A DNA stretch of 64,000 nt from Oscillatoria nigro-viridis PCC 7112 (GTDB lineage: Bacteria > Cyanobacteriota > Cyanobacteriia > Cyanobacteriales > Microcoleaceae): contig NC_019729.1 of NCBI RefSeq assembly GCF_000317475.1, positions 4,540,501-4,604,500 of the forward strand, in the 5' to 3' direction. Of the stretch, positions 52,502-61,112 are shown piece by piece; position 1 is the stretch's first letter; each line of letters begins with the position of its first letter. The position numbers and the translations under genes are program-made. Under the pieces are notes generated by a model that made no database searches, was not told the DNA's origin, and saw only the letters and a program-made list of their open reading frames with translations.

Positions 52502-53430
52502 TGAAAAAATTATTTCCGTCACTGGTTGCAGTGAAAAGAATTACGTCCGCAGTTCCCCGTTCCAATTTTGCAGAGCCTGAGTTGGAGAAATTAGCGAGAC
52601 TGATTTTAGATTCAGGAGGATTGATTAATCCGATAATTGTCCGCCGCAAAGGTATGGATGCTTACGAGATAGTAGACGGAGATTTTGAATACTACGCGGC
52701 GGCGAGAGCAAAGGAAATAGAACCTCTCAAAGGCGAGACAATCGGAGCATTCATCCTGGAAGAAGAAAATGAAAAAATTCTACTGGAGCAACTTGAAATT
52801 CTCAGAAAAACCGCAATCACTGAGAATTTAGTTGAGAACCCAGAAACAGGGTTTTTCTACGAAAATACTTCGTCGCAGCCCGCAGATTTAATAAAAAACC
52901 CTGTTTCTTTGGTCGAAGTCCATAATTTATGTGAAAATGAAACTCCCCAAGAGCCATCTAGTTTAGAACAGCGACTAACAAATATTGAAGCCCAGTTTGC
53001 AAATCAAATTAATGAACTAAAAGCCGAGTACGCCCGCGAACAAAAAGTTTTAGCCCAGAGTATACAAGAGCTTGAAAACCGACTCTTACAACAAGTACCT
53101 CTGTTAGTTGAAGCTGGGATAGCAAACAGAATTAATGAGTTGAAATCAGAGTCGCTACCCGAAAAACAAGCGGTGGTAGAGAGGATACCCGAAGTTGAAA
53201 ACTTAGCTTCCGAATCAATGTCGCTGTTGGAAGCACTCAATACTTTAGATAAAAATCAACTGTCGGCTAATTTGAAAGATGCTGGCTTGAAGCTTCCAAT
53301 AATCCAAATAATACTCAAAGAGCGAGATGTGCGGCCGTTTGTCTCATTTGCAAATGTGGTGGAACGTGTTAAAGGGTTAGCCGACAAAACAATGATTAAA
53401 ATAATTGATAAGTGGCACAAATACTCATAA
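52501..53430 (+). CDS. ParB-like N-domain coiled-coil protein
   Basis: 309 residues, ATG overlapping the upstream stop. Residues about 10-90 look like a ParB/sulfiredoxin N-terminal domain (ELEKLARLILDSGGLINPII, then VRRKGMDAYEIVDGDFEYYA; the usual GERR motif is replaced by GDFEYYAA). Then a variable part with an in-frame palindromic repeat (about 114-136), a coiled coil (about 155-215) and a helical C-terminus resembling a helix-hairpin-helix. No ParB HTH was recognised. Probable partner of the ParA fusion. Confidence 0.7.
   Translation: MKKLFPSLVAVKRITSAVPRSNFAEPELEKLARLILDSGGLINPIIVRRKGMDAYEIVDGDFEYYAAARAKEIEPLKGETIGAFILEEENEKILLEQLEILRKTAITENLVENPETGFFYENTSSQPADLIKNPVSLVEVHNLCENETPQEPSSLEQRLTNIEAQFANQINELKAEYAREQKVLAQSIQELENRLLQQVPLLVEAGIANRINELKSESLPEKQAVVERIPEVENLASESMSLLEALNTLDKNQLSANLKDAGLKLPIIQIILKERDVRPFVSFANVVERVKGLADKTMIKIIDKWHKYS
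52842..52908. repeat. Palindromic repeat inserted in the ParB-like gene
   Basis: AGAAACAGGGTTTTT (52842-52856) and AAAAACCCTGTTTCT (52894-52908) are perfect 15-bp arms. The frame is kept, adding about 23 residues (PETGFFYENTS...IKNPVS). Same family as the AGAAACCCGGTTTCT palindromes. Confidence 0.8.
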
Positions 53431-53474
53431 CTCGCAATTCCTGTCGCCACTGGCAACTTTGACTCAGTGAGTCT

Positions 53475-53711
53475 CTACTCCAAAATAAGTAAAGATGAGT
53501 AAAGCAGTGGATCGTTGGTGTCCCACAGCCAGTTAAACTCATCACAGTCGCTTTTTTTAGGAATTGCAGTAACTTTTGCCGTAGCACGGGCTTCCGGCCC
53601 GACGCCATCGCCCGGGCTGTCACCGCACAGCCAGCCGCACAGGTACAGCAGCAACGCGATATCTCCCCCAGATAACCGAGTTCGATCGCAGACTTGGAAG
53701 ACTGAGGCCAA
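53475..53711 (-). CDS. Possible small hypothetical protein
   Basis: 78 residues on the minus strand inside an otherwise empty 450-bp gap. The composition is protein-like (GDGVGPEARATAKVTAIPKK, then SDCDEFNWLWDTNDPLLYSS). No motif, no clear Shine-Dalgarno. It could be a real small gene or a remnant. Confidence 0.3.
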   Translation of the reverse strand: MASVFQVCDRTRLSGGDIALLLYLCGWLCGDSPGDGVGPEARATAKVTAIPKKSDCDEFNWLWDTNDPLLYSSLLILE

Positions 53712-53880
53712 GAAGCCCTTTAACTTACCACAGTCTGGGTAAGGTGTTTGTCTCGCACCTTACAATACAATTAGAGTTCTTGGGTTAGTCCTGCATCCGT
53801 TAAAACGCAGGCTGTAAAGTGCAAACATACATAAATACCCAAACACCAGATTTTAATGACAAAAGGGGACTTGTAACAAG

Positions 53881-54969
53881 ATGGATCGATCGTCCGATCA
53901 AAACCGAATAGTTGAATATTTGCGGATTAAGCCCATTAGTCACAGTCAGATTTACACTTCCCAAATTGCAGTACCAGAGCCTCAGCGGGGCGAAATTCCC
54001 CGCGAACGCCGCGAAGATATCAGGAGAAGTCTGATCGAGCAAGGCAGCAACTTGATTCCATTAATTGTACGTCGCACTGAAGCTTACAGCAACGAAGAAG
54101 AATATGAAGTTGTCTGCGGCTCAGATTGGTGTATTGTTGCTAAAGAACTCGGCATCGAGCAAATGTGGGCGTGGGTATTTGAAATGACCGACGAGGAGGT
54201 AGCTGTTGCTCAAGCAGAAATGGAACATTTAGCTTCGCAACCGACTCATAAAACAGCACAAATTGAGACTCTACTGCAACAATTTGAGCTATCATTTCAA
54301 AAAAAGGTAGATAGTCTAACAAAACAAATAGAACAATCAGTTAAAAAAAATGAAGATCTGCTAAAAAAGCACGTAAAAGCTCTAACTGAGCAGAACTTTG
54401 AGCGCAACCAAATAGAACAGATTAAGCATTTGCTGGAACAAGTGGAAAAAGCATTTCAGGAAAAGGTAGATAAAATGGCGAAAAAAATTGAACAATCGAG
54501 CAGCAACCGTCCGCCGACATCTGCTGTTATTTCTGAGGTGAATCTTGAAGCCGCTTTGAGACAGTTGGATGAACTGGAAAAGTTGCTGTCAAGAAAACTA
54601 GAACGCACAGTCCAAACAATTAATCTGTTTGTTTCCGACGCGATTGAAGACGTAGAAAATGACCTGAAAAATCAAATTGAAACGCTCCGTCGCCAACTCG
54701 GAGGCGCAGCGACGCACTCAGAAATACAGCCCGAGGCACAACCTAAAAGGCCGTCAAAAACGCAGCCCAAGAAGCAGTCGAAACCACAGCAGAAACCTCA
54801 GCTACCGCAGTTGCAGTTGGAGTTGCCGTTTCCGTCCCCAGAGGCAGACTACGAAAGTCTCTCGCTGAGACGGTTGAAGGCGATCGGCAAAGACAGGAAA
54901 GTCCGGGGCTACGCGCGCATGAAACGGCCGGAAATTATCGTGGCTCTCAGACAAACTGACGACCAATAA
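53881..54969 (+). CDS. ParB-like N-domain coiled-coil protein with Rho_N/SAP-like C-terminus
   Basis: 362 residues. Residues about 15-95 resemble a ParB N-domain (GEIPRERREDIRRSLIEQGS, then NLIPLIVRR and VVCGSDWCIVAKELG). Then long coiled coils (about 115-210 and 230-280), a Lys/Pro/Gln-rich linker (about 285-315) and a C-terminal helix pair LSLRRLKAIGKDRKVRGYAR, then MKRPEIIVAL, like Rho_N or SAP DNA-binding motifs. It follows the previous ParB-like gene by 450 bp, on the same strand. Two ParB-like partners for one ParA is uncommon. DNA tethering is a plausible role. Confidence 0.65.
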   Translation: MDRSSDQNRIVEYLRIKPISHSQIYTSQIAVPEPQRGEIPRERREDIRRSLIEQGSNLIPLIVRRTEAYSNEEEYEVVCGSDWCIVAKELGIEQMWAWVFEMTDEEVAVAQAEMEHLASQPTHKTAQIETLLQQFELSFQKKVDSLTKQIEQSVKKNEDLLKKHVKALTEQNFERNQIEQIKHLLEQVEKAFQEKVDKMAKKIEQSSSNRPPTSAVISEVNLEAALRQLDELEKLLSRKLERTVQTINLFVSDAIEDVENDLKNQIETLRRQLGGAATHSEIQPEAQPKRPSKTQPKKQSKPQQKPQLPQLQLELPFPSPEADYESLSLRRLKAIGKDRKVRGYARMKRPEIIVALRQTDDQ

Positions 54970-55258
54970 AACGATAATTGCTAATAGTTAAATGCGTTAA
55001 TCTGTGTTTATCTGCCCTCATCTGCGGTGAAAAAAAGAGAATTTCAGCAAGCGCAGATGAGAAGGGATTGACGCAGATTCACGCAGATGAAGATCGGAGA
55101 TATCTGAATAATTCCGATACTAACAGATTTCATATTGTTCGGTATTCGATCGCGTGTTTCCGCACAAAGCGCGATCGGGCTTTCAGAATAGTCCTCGGCA
55201 GAGATATGAAAAGCTTGCTAAAATAGACACACAACCTCTTACTCCTCACCCAGCAGCC

Positions 55259-55990
55259 ATGTCCGCAACCGCAGAATTAGCTACTACCCAAGAGATACTA
55301 GAACAAGAGATACCAGAACAAGAGATACCGGAAAATGTTATTTTTCCGCCCGGCGATTTATACAGTGACGAACCTCCCGTGGAAACAGAACTGCATCTCC
55401 GACAAATAATCCTACTCCTCAACTGTCTAGAATGGCTGTGGCGAGATAGAAACAATTTCTATGCTGCTGGGAACCTCACCATTTATTACAGTCCCAAGCA
55501 ACTCAAATCGAAAGACTTCCGAGGCCCAGACTTTTTTGTTGTACTCGGAACAGAACGAAAAACTCGGAAAAGCTGGGTAGTTTGGGATGAAGAGGGAAAG
55601 TACCCCAATATTATCGTAGAAATCCTGTCTCCCAAAACAGCGGATACAGACAAAAACTTTAAGAAACAACTCTATCAAGATACTTTTCGCACTCACGACT
55701 ACTTTTGGTTTGACCCAGAAACTTTAGAATTAGCTGGGTTTCATTTAGTTGACGGGGAATATGAAGCAATCGCACCCAACGAATTCGGCCATCTGCGGAG
55801 TCAGCAGCTCGATTTGAGTCTCGGAATTTGTGGCGGAAAATTGCGTTTCTTTACAGCAGAAGGAGAGCTTGTCCCTACTCCTGAAGAGGTTGCAGAATGC
55901 GAGACTCAACGGGCAGAGCAAGAGGCTCAACGAGCCGATCGCCTGGCCGCGAAATTGCGAGAATTAAATATTGACCCCGATACAATTTAG
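55259..55990 (+). CDS. Uma2 family (DUF820) endonuclease-like protein, long type
   Basis: 243 residues from ATG 55259. After a Glu-rich repeat (ILEQEIPEQEIPEN) comes the Uma2 core with GPDFFVVLGTERKTRKSWVV (the PD motif) and YPNIIVEILSPKTADTDK (E-x-x motif), then DTFRTHDYFWFDPETLELAG. The tail is an acidic coil (AECETQRAEQEAQRADRLAA). Presumed nuclease; belongs to the larger Uma2 subgroup. Confidence 0.85.
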   Translation: MSATAELATTQEILEQEIPEQEIPENVIFPPGDLYSDEPPVETELHLRQIILLLNCLEWLWRDRNNFYAAGNLTIYYSPKQLKSKDFRGPDFFVVLGTERKTRKSWVVWDEEGKYPNIIVEILSPKTADTDKNFKKQLYQDTFRTHDYFWFDPETLELAGFHLVDGEYEAIAPNEFGHLRSQQLDLSLGICGGKLRFFTAEGELVPTPEEVAECETQRAEQEAQRADRLAAKLRELNIDPDTI

Positions 55991-56031
55991 CGATCGTCCT
56001 TTCATTCAAGTTTCCTGTATTGTAAGCTGGT

Positions 56032-56367
56032 TTAGGCGATCGCATATCCCGTATGCTGCCGAACGTGATACGGATGAAACCCTAAAACTATCTTGTCTTT
56101 AGGCACTCCTAATTCTACAAGTTCTGCGGTAATTCCCGTTTCTATACCATCTTGTTGAATCCAGATTTTGCCGTCGATAATTTCCACATGGACGATACAC
56201 CCGTGAATTCTTTGAGGCCCTTGCCAGCCTTCGTGCATCAATAAAAAATTGTTTTGTTCGCTATCAACAATAACGCTGTTTTTAACTTGTCCGTAACAGT
56301 TAGGAATCCTGGCATAACTATCTAAAACAGTGCGAACAATTTGGCGATATTCATCTAGTCTATCCAT
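56032..56367 (-). CDS. xisI: XisI-like protein
   Basis: 111 residues: MDRLDEYRQIVRTVLDSYAR, then LLMHEGWQGPQRIHGCIVHV and DKIVLGFHPYHVRQHTGYAI are XisI signatures. First described as an excision-controlling factor of the fdxN element in Nostoc; XisHI pairs are abundant in cyanobacteria without any such element, and a toxin-antitoxin-like role has been proposed. The start overlaps the xisH stop region by 13 bp. Confidence 0.9.
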   Translation of the reverse strand: MDRLDEYRQIVRTVLDSYARIPNCYGQVKNSVIVDSEQNNFLLMHEGWQGPQRIHGCIVHVEIIDGKIWIQQDGIETGITAELVELGVPKDKIVLGFHPYHVRQHTGYAIA

Positions 56368-56771
56368 CTGATAATTATCTCCCTTGATGAATCAAAAACA
56401 ATTAGTTTTAGTCTTTTTTTTCGTAACAAAAGTTGCCCCAGTGGCTCCGAGAAAATATCTAGATAAACTTCTTCCCGAACAGCTAGATAGATATTACGTT
56501 CTGGTTCCGAAAGCTCTAGAATATCTTCATAGACAATATACTGTCCAACAGCTTCTTCTAAGTCATGAACGGGTGAAATACTTAAAAAACTTTTTACTTC
56601 TACAGCAATTTTGCGACCTTGCTTTTCGGCAGCCAGTATTTTTTCTGCACCCAAATCGACGAAGAGTGAACGATCGCCAATTTCTAGGGTTAGCGGATCG
56701 TTTGTTATCGTCCACCCGTCTTTTTCTAGAGCTGTTCTGACAGTATTGTGGTAGATGTCTTTTGCTGGCAT
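56355..56771 (-). CDS. xisH: XisH-like protein (PD-(D/E)XK nuclease fold)
   Basis: 138 residues: MPAKDIYHNTVRTALEKDGW, then VDLGAEKILAAEKQGRKIAV and EVKSFLSISPVHDLEEAVGQ. The D...ExK residues (VDLGAE, AVEVKSF) fit an endonuclease-like fold. Pairs with XisI. No excision target (attachment site or interrupted gene) is visible nearby. Confidence 0.9.
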   Translation of the reverse strand: MPAKDIYHNTVRTALEKDGWTITNDPLTLEIGDRSLFVDLGAEKILAAEKQGRKIAVEVKSFLSISPVHDLEEAVGQYIVYEDILELSEPERNIYLAVREEVYLDIFSEPLGQLLLRKKRLKLIVFDSSREIIIRWID

Positions 56772-56856
56772 ATTCTAAGCTGAACCATCAAATGTCACCC
56801 TAATTATAGAATAACACAAGACTTTTGAAAACTGATAGCTCATCAATTCAAACTAC

Positions 56857-58410
56857 TTATTGCCGCGTGTATCGGTGCTTCACCCCAATCGGAAAATACT
56901 CCGCATCGCCCGTCGCAGTTAATGTCACCACAGGTAACTGATATTCTGGCGGCACGTAATTAGCAAATTCGCTGTTTAGCCGCCGCAATTGCGCGAGAAT
57001 TGAAGATGCGATCGCCTGCTTCATCTCCTCGTCGCCCTCCACCCCCGCTGCTAATTCCACAACCACCGATAAACAACGATTTTGATCCGCATCTTCCTTG
57101 ACTTGCAGTACAAATTTTCCCGTCACCCATTCCCGTATGGTGGGAACTTCTAAACCTACGGTGACATTTTCCGGGTAAATGTTAGCACCGAAGTAGGAAA
57201 CGGTAAAGTGCGATCGCCCAAATACATAGACAAATGGCAAGCAGCGAATTCCTCTGGGGAAATCAGAAACTTTCATACCTGCTGCTTGCTGCAAACGTGC
57301 CACAGGGTTAAATCCCCATTCAGCCAAAAAATTGAGCATGGCTTCGTAAGAAATTAAACCGCCGTTATCCGAGATGTGATAGCGTATTAGCGGGATGCCA
57401 TTGTCGCCAGAAAATAATAGCGTGCCGTCATTATTCACTTCAAAAAAGCGGCTTTTCGGATCGTACTGCACCAGCGTTGGCAACCGCGATTCCCCGAATA
57501 AATTGCGGGAAGCTTCGGGATTGTTTGCTAAAAAGCGGCGGATGCAAATGCTCAGCGGTGTTTCGTTGCCCAAAACGCCCGCATCTGCAGTACCGTAAAG
57601 GCTCGCAGAGTTGTAATATAGATTGTCAGAATTAGTGCGATCGCTCACCAAACTCCGCCATTCTTCGCTAAACACTTCCCCCGCAAACACCATCTTAATT
57701 CGATATTTTTGCCATTCCACACCCCCAGCAATTCCGCTATCAATCACGTCCTTGATAAACGGCGGATATCCCAACAAAACTACTTGCTCAAAATGCTCCC
57801 CAAGTTCCTGCACAACTCGAAATATTTCAGTCTTATTATTCCCAGGCGTCACAACTGTAACTGGATAGCCCTTACTCGCTAGATAGCGGCAGCAATTTGC
57901 CGTGTACATTCCGCCTACCCAAGTTCCCAAGGCAAAGCAAATCACAGCTAAAGTTGAACGATTGTCGGCGTAAAAACTGTCGTGAAATATTTGTTCAAAA
58001 CGAGCTGCTATTTGCAACTCGTCGCTGATAAAACGCGGCCAAAATGTCGGCTTTCCTGTCGATCCCGATGAAACAGCAATGAAATCGCAAGTTTCTAATT
58101 TGCCCTGGTAGCACAACTGAGGTAGCGGGTGACAGCGTAAATAATTCTCTTTGGTAATTAGCGGCAATTTTTGGAAGTCTTCAAAGGTTTGAATTGAGGC
58201 GGGATTGATGTTATGTTCAGCTAGGAAAGTCTGGTAAGCTGGTACTGTGGCCGCGACTTTTTGAAAAAGCGCGTGAAGCGCAGCTATCCCGTAGGGAATC
58301 GCCCCCGCTTCGGCAACTCGATTCTGCTGGTGTTGCAATCGTTCCTCAAGCGGCGCCCTCAAAAACTCTTCAAACACCCCAATTGCTCGCTGACGCTGTT
58401 CTGGCTGCAT
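56857..58410 (-). CDS. Phenylacetate-CoA ligase-like (ANL superfamily) protein
   Basis: 517 residues from ATG 58410, which has AAGGAG 8 nt upstream (minus strand); a start at 58440 is less likely. ANL features: FIAVSSGSTGKPTFWPRFIS (P-loop-like AMP-binding motif), YGTADAGVLG and a late IYPENV. It resembles coenzyme F390 synthetase/phenylacetate-CoA ligase relatives with unknown acid substrate. Residues about 34-55 (AEAGAIPYGIAALHALF) come from an in-frame dispersed repeat at 58269-58302. Confidence 0.8.
   Translation of the reverse strand: MQPEQRQRAIGVFEEFLRAPLEERLQHQQNRVAEAGAIPYGIAALHALFQKVAATVPAYQTFLAEHNINPASIQTFEDFQKLPLITKENYLRCHPLPQLCYQGKLETCDFIAVSSGSTGKPTFWPRFISDELQIAARFEQIFHDSFYADNRSTLAVICFALGTWVGGMYTANCCRYLASKGYPVTVVTPGNNKTEIFRVVQELGEHFEQVVLLGYPPFIKDVIDSGIAGGVEWQKYRIKMVFAGEVFSEEWRSLVSDRTNSDNLYYNSASLYGTADAGVLGNETPLSICIRRFLANNPEASRNLFGESRLPTLVQYDPKSRFFEVNNDGTLLFSGDNGIPLIRYHISDNGGLISYEAMLNFLAEWGFNPVARLQQAAGMKVSDFPRGIRCLPFVYVFGRSHFTVSYFGANIYPENVTVGLEVPTIREWVTGKFVLQVKEDADQNRCLSVVVELAAGVEGDEEMKQAIASSILAQLRRLNSEFANYVPPEYQLPVVTLTATGDAEYFPIGVKHRYTRQ
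58269..58302. repeat. Dispersed repeat inside the CoA-ligase-like gene, copy 3
   Basis: GCGCGTGAAGCGCAGCTATC and CCGTAGGGAATCG match elements at 19025 and 37488. The repeat encodes part of AIPYGIAALHALF without breaking the frame. Confidence 0.8.
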
Positions 58411-58714
58411 GATTTGCTCCTTAAAATGCGTATTTTGCACCTCGATCGCTCAAGATTCAATTAGTAGCGCGGCGCGACCCGATCGCACATTGGGCTGGAC
58501 ACTAAAAATTTGAACACATTTTGAGGTCGATCGAAAATATGGCGCAGTAGATAAACTTCCATAGCACGAAACCGCTGTTTTCACAATAACCACACGGGAT
58601 AGCCAAGCTGCCGATCGACTAATAAACACTGACACACTATGGCAAGATTAATTCAGCGATCGCCCAAAACTCGTAGTCTCAGTCAAGCGTGAAAATCCGA
58701 CGCAGCAAGTTCCA

Positions 58715-60619
58715 ATGAACAATCCCATCTACCCCGGCATAACTCTCCACAATCACTACCGCATCGTCCGCGAATTGGGACACGGAGGCTTCGGGCGCAC
58801 CTACCTCGCTGAAGATGCCCACCGATTTAACGAACCCTGCGTTTTAAAAGAATTTGCACCCCAAGTACACGGAAGTTACGCTTTACAAAAATCCGAGGAA
58901 CTGTTCGAGCGGGAAGCAGGAGTTCTCTACAAGCTGCAACACAATCAAATCCCGCGCTTTCGCGAACTCTTCCGCGTCAGTATCAGCGATCGAGGCTACC
59001 TATTTCTCGTCCAAGACTACGTACCCGGTCAAACTTACCGCTTCCTGCTAGACGCCCGCAAGCGTCAGGGTTTGCGGTTTATAGAAGCAGAAATCAATCA
59101 ACTGCTGCAGCAGATTTTGCCCGTGCTCGAATACATTCACTCTTTGGGAGTGATTCACCGCGACATCTCCCCGGACAACCTGATTCTGCGGAGTTCTGAC
59201 GGGATGCCCGTGCTGATCGACTTTGGCGGAGTCAAACAAGTCGCCGCCACCGTAGAGTCTCTGTTTGCTGAGGCTAACGGCACTCCCGCCCCCGCGACTC
59301 GCATCGGCAAGCTCGGCTATGCTCCCGTCGAACAGATGCAGATGGGAATCGTCTCTCCCCACAGCGATTTGTACGCTCTGGCGGCCACGGTTTTGGTGTT
59401 GCTGACGGGGAAGGAACCGCATCAATTGCTCGAGGGCCAGACGCTGAATTGGAACTGGCGGGCGGAATGTTCTCTGTCTCCGAATTTGTCCCTGGTGCTG
59501 GATAAAATGCTTGCTCAGCAGCCGAGCCAGCGTTACTCCTCGGCTCGCGAAGTAATGCTCGCTCTCTCCGGCAATCCGCCTTTACAGCCGCCTTTGCCGC
59601 CAGCCCCGGATTTTGGGATGACGCAGCCGCCGGATTTCTCGCCTATACCAGTGCCCGCCCCCGTGCCAAAACTGCCGGGAACTCCGGTGCGAATTGCTGC
59701 TATTGGCAATCAGCAAAAGATGCCTGCTTGGAAAATGGTTTTGTTCGTGGTGGCGGTGCTCTTAAGTATGGGGGGAGTTGGCTGGTTTGCGGGCAATTCT
59801 TTGTTAAATCTGCAATCAAAAGTGCAGAAAGTTCCCCAGCCTTCAAGCCCGAAGCAGGAGCAAGAAGATGCTTTGCAAGATCGCTTTGTCAAGCTCAAAA
59901 TTGCCGATCGATTTTATAACGGTTACGTCAACCTTGTGGACGAGACTTTCTATGCCAAATACCCGGAATTGGGGGGACGATTGTTAAAAGAAGGCGAGGA
60001 AGATCGCCAGTGGCGCGAAAGGTGGCAGAAAATCGGCGACGAGTTGCTCGACAAGCTGGAAAATCTCAGCAGCGACGCTAGAGCGCGGTTGGGCAGTTAC
60101 GACACCAGTGATATCGATCGCTGGAAAACTGAGGTTAACAAGCTGAATTTGAGCAGTCGGGCTCTGTACGATTTGGCTGATGCTAAGTTCTTTTATTGGT
60201 TTCCAGAACAGCCGCGCGATCGCAATCTCATCGGTTTGCCGATCGGACAAATTTGGCAAGCAATTACCGCCGACGAACTCGAAGCCTTACAAGCTGGAGC
60301 AAATGTCGAAAGCGTTGAATTTGACCGCCTATCGAAGAGCAAAAGCCTCACAGGCAATCTCAAACCAGGAGAAGGGAAAGCTTACATTGCCAGGTTCGCT
60401 CAAAATCAAACTTTGCGCGTGAATTTGCAAGCACCGCGCAAATCTACTCTACTGTCAATTTATACTCCGGGGCGGACAAAGGGCGCGCGAGCTTTGCTGG
60501 AAGATGCAGAGGGACTTAGTTGGTCTGGATTGCTGGATGATGCTGGTTATTATGAATTCGTGGTAGTTTCTCAAGCATCTGAGCCGATCGCTTACGAGTT
60601 GAACCTGACTGCGGAATAA
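58715..60619 (+). CDS. Membrane-bound Ser/Thr protein kinase (Hanks type)
   Basis: 634 residues. Kinase domain (about 15-285): glycine loop LGHGGFGRTYL, K45 in VLKEF, catalytic IHRDISPDNLIL, DFGG and SPHSDLYALAATVLVLLTG. The HRDISPDN form is typical of cyanobacterial kinases. A Pro-rich linker (about 290-330), one membrane segment (about 342-362) and a C-terminal extracytoplasmic part (about 370-634) with no domain I recognise. Sensor input may be on the outer part. Single gene. Confidence 0.92.
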   Translation: MNNPIYPGITLHNHYRIVRELGHGGFGRTYLAEDAHRFNEPCVLKEFAPQVHGSYALQKSEELFEREAGVLYKLQHNQIPRFRELFRVSISDRGYLFLVQDYVPGQTYRFLLDARKRQGLRFIEAEINQLLQQILPVLEYIHSLGVIHRDISPDNLILRSSDGMPVLIDFGGVKQVAATVESLFAEANGTPAPATRIGKLGYAPVEQMQMGIVSPHSDLYALAATVLVLLTGKEPHQLLEGQTLNWNWRAECSLSPNLSLVLDKMLAQQPSQRYSSAREVMLALSGNPPLQPPLPPAPDFGMTQPPDFSPIPVPAPVPKLPGTPVRIAAIGNQQKMPAWKMVLFVVAVLLSMGGVGWFAGNSLLNLQSKVQKVPQPSSPKQEQEDALQDRFVKLKIADRFYNGYVNLVDETFYAKYPELGGRLLKEGEEDRQWRERWQKIGDELLDKLENLSSDARARLGSYDTSDIDRWKTEVNKLNLSSRALYDLADAKFFYWFPEQPRDRNLIGLPIGQIWQAITADELEALQAGANVESVEFDRLSKSKSLTGNLKPGEGKAYIARFAQNQTLRVNLQAPRKSTLLSIYTPGRTKGARALLEDAEGLSWSGLLDDAGYYEFVVVSQASEPIAYELNLTAE

Positions 60620-60636
60620 CTGCTATTGACGATCGA

Positions 60637-60695
60637 GCATCCAGGATACAAGCCCCCGGATTCATCCGTCCAGAAATAAAAAACCTGTCTCCGAT
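60637..60695 (+). repeat. Dispersed ~58-bp repeat, copy C
   Basis: CATCCAGGATACAAGCCCCC, then GGATTCATCCGTCCAGAAAT, and on to TCTCCGAT. Closest to copy B (32422-32480, inverted). An AAAATCT array follows at 60731-60758. Confidence 0.65.
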
Positions 60696-60730
60696 AAAGA
60701 GCCGAACGTATTTATCCGTGGGGTCGCCTC

Positions 60731-60758
60731 TAAAATCTAAAATCTCAAATCTAAAATC
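60731..60758 (+). repeat. STRR heptamer array (AAAATCT)
   Basis: About four heptamers with one CAAATCT variant, 85 bp before the next gene. Confidence 0.8.
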
Positions 60759-60842
60759 GCGCAATCGATTGACGCTCTCTATCCACCCAGGCAATAATAA
60801 GGTAATACCGATCGGGTAAGTTTTCCTGTTCAAACAAAGAAT

Positions 60843-61112
60843 ATGCTGAGATTCGCGATCGTAGCTTTAGTGACTTTTGGATTAGTATTAGTGACTGCAC
60901 TAGGTTTACATCCGGCCAATGCGACAGTCAGCACTCCCGAATTTTATGCTTGGAACTTTGCCTCTGTAGGCAGTAGCGAGCTTGTTTGTAAAAAGACCGT
61001 GGTTGTTCCGCAAGACCTGATAATTCCGTCATCATCAATGCACGCTGTCAGTATCACTTCTGCAATTGTAGATGAAAAGTTTTGCGCGAATTCCACTAAG
61101 CCTGTGAATTAA
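60843..61112 (+). CDS. Small exported hypothetical protein
   Basis: 89 residues. Signal peptide ends HPANA|TV (about 29). The mature part of about 60 residues has two cysteines (ELVCKKTVVVPQDLIIPSSS; EKFCANSTK) that could form one disulfide. I do not recognise it. TAATAAGG around 60796 may be part of its promoter or ribosome-binding context. Confidence 0.55.
   Translation: MLRFAIVALVTFGLVLVTALGLHPANATVSTPEFYAWNFASVGSSELVCKKTVVVPQDLIIPSSSMHAVSITSAIVDEKFCANSTKPVN

Noticed and set aside
56032-56771. XisHI as evidence for an excisable element here
   Set aside because: No recombinase, interrupted gene or attachment repeats are nearby; XisHI pairs are common in cyanobacteria without such elements.
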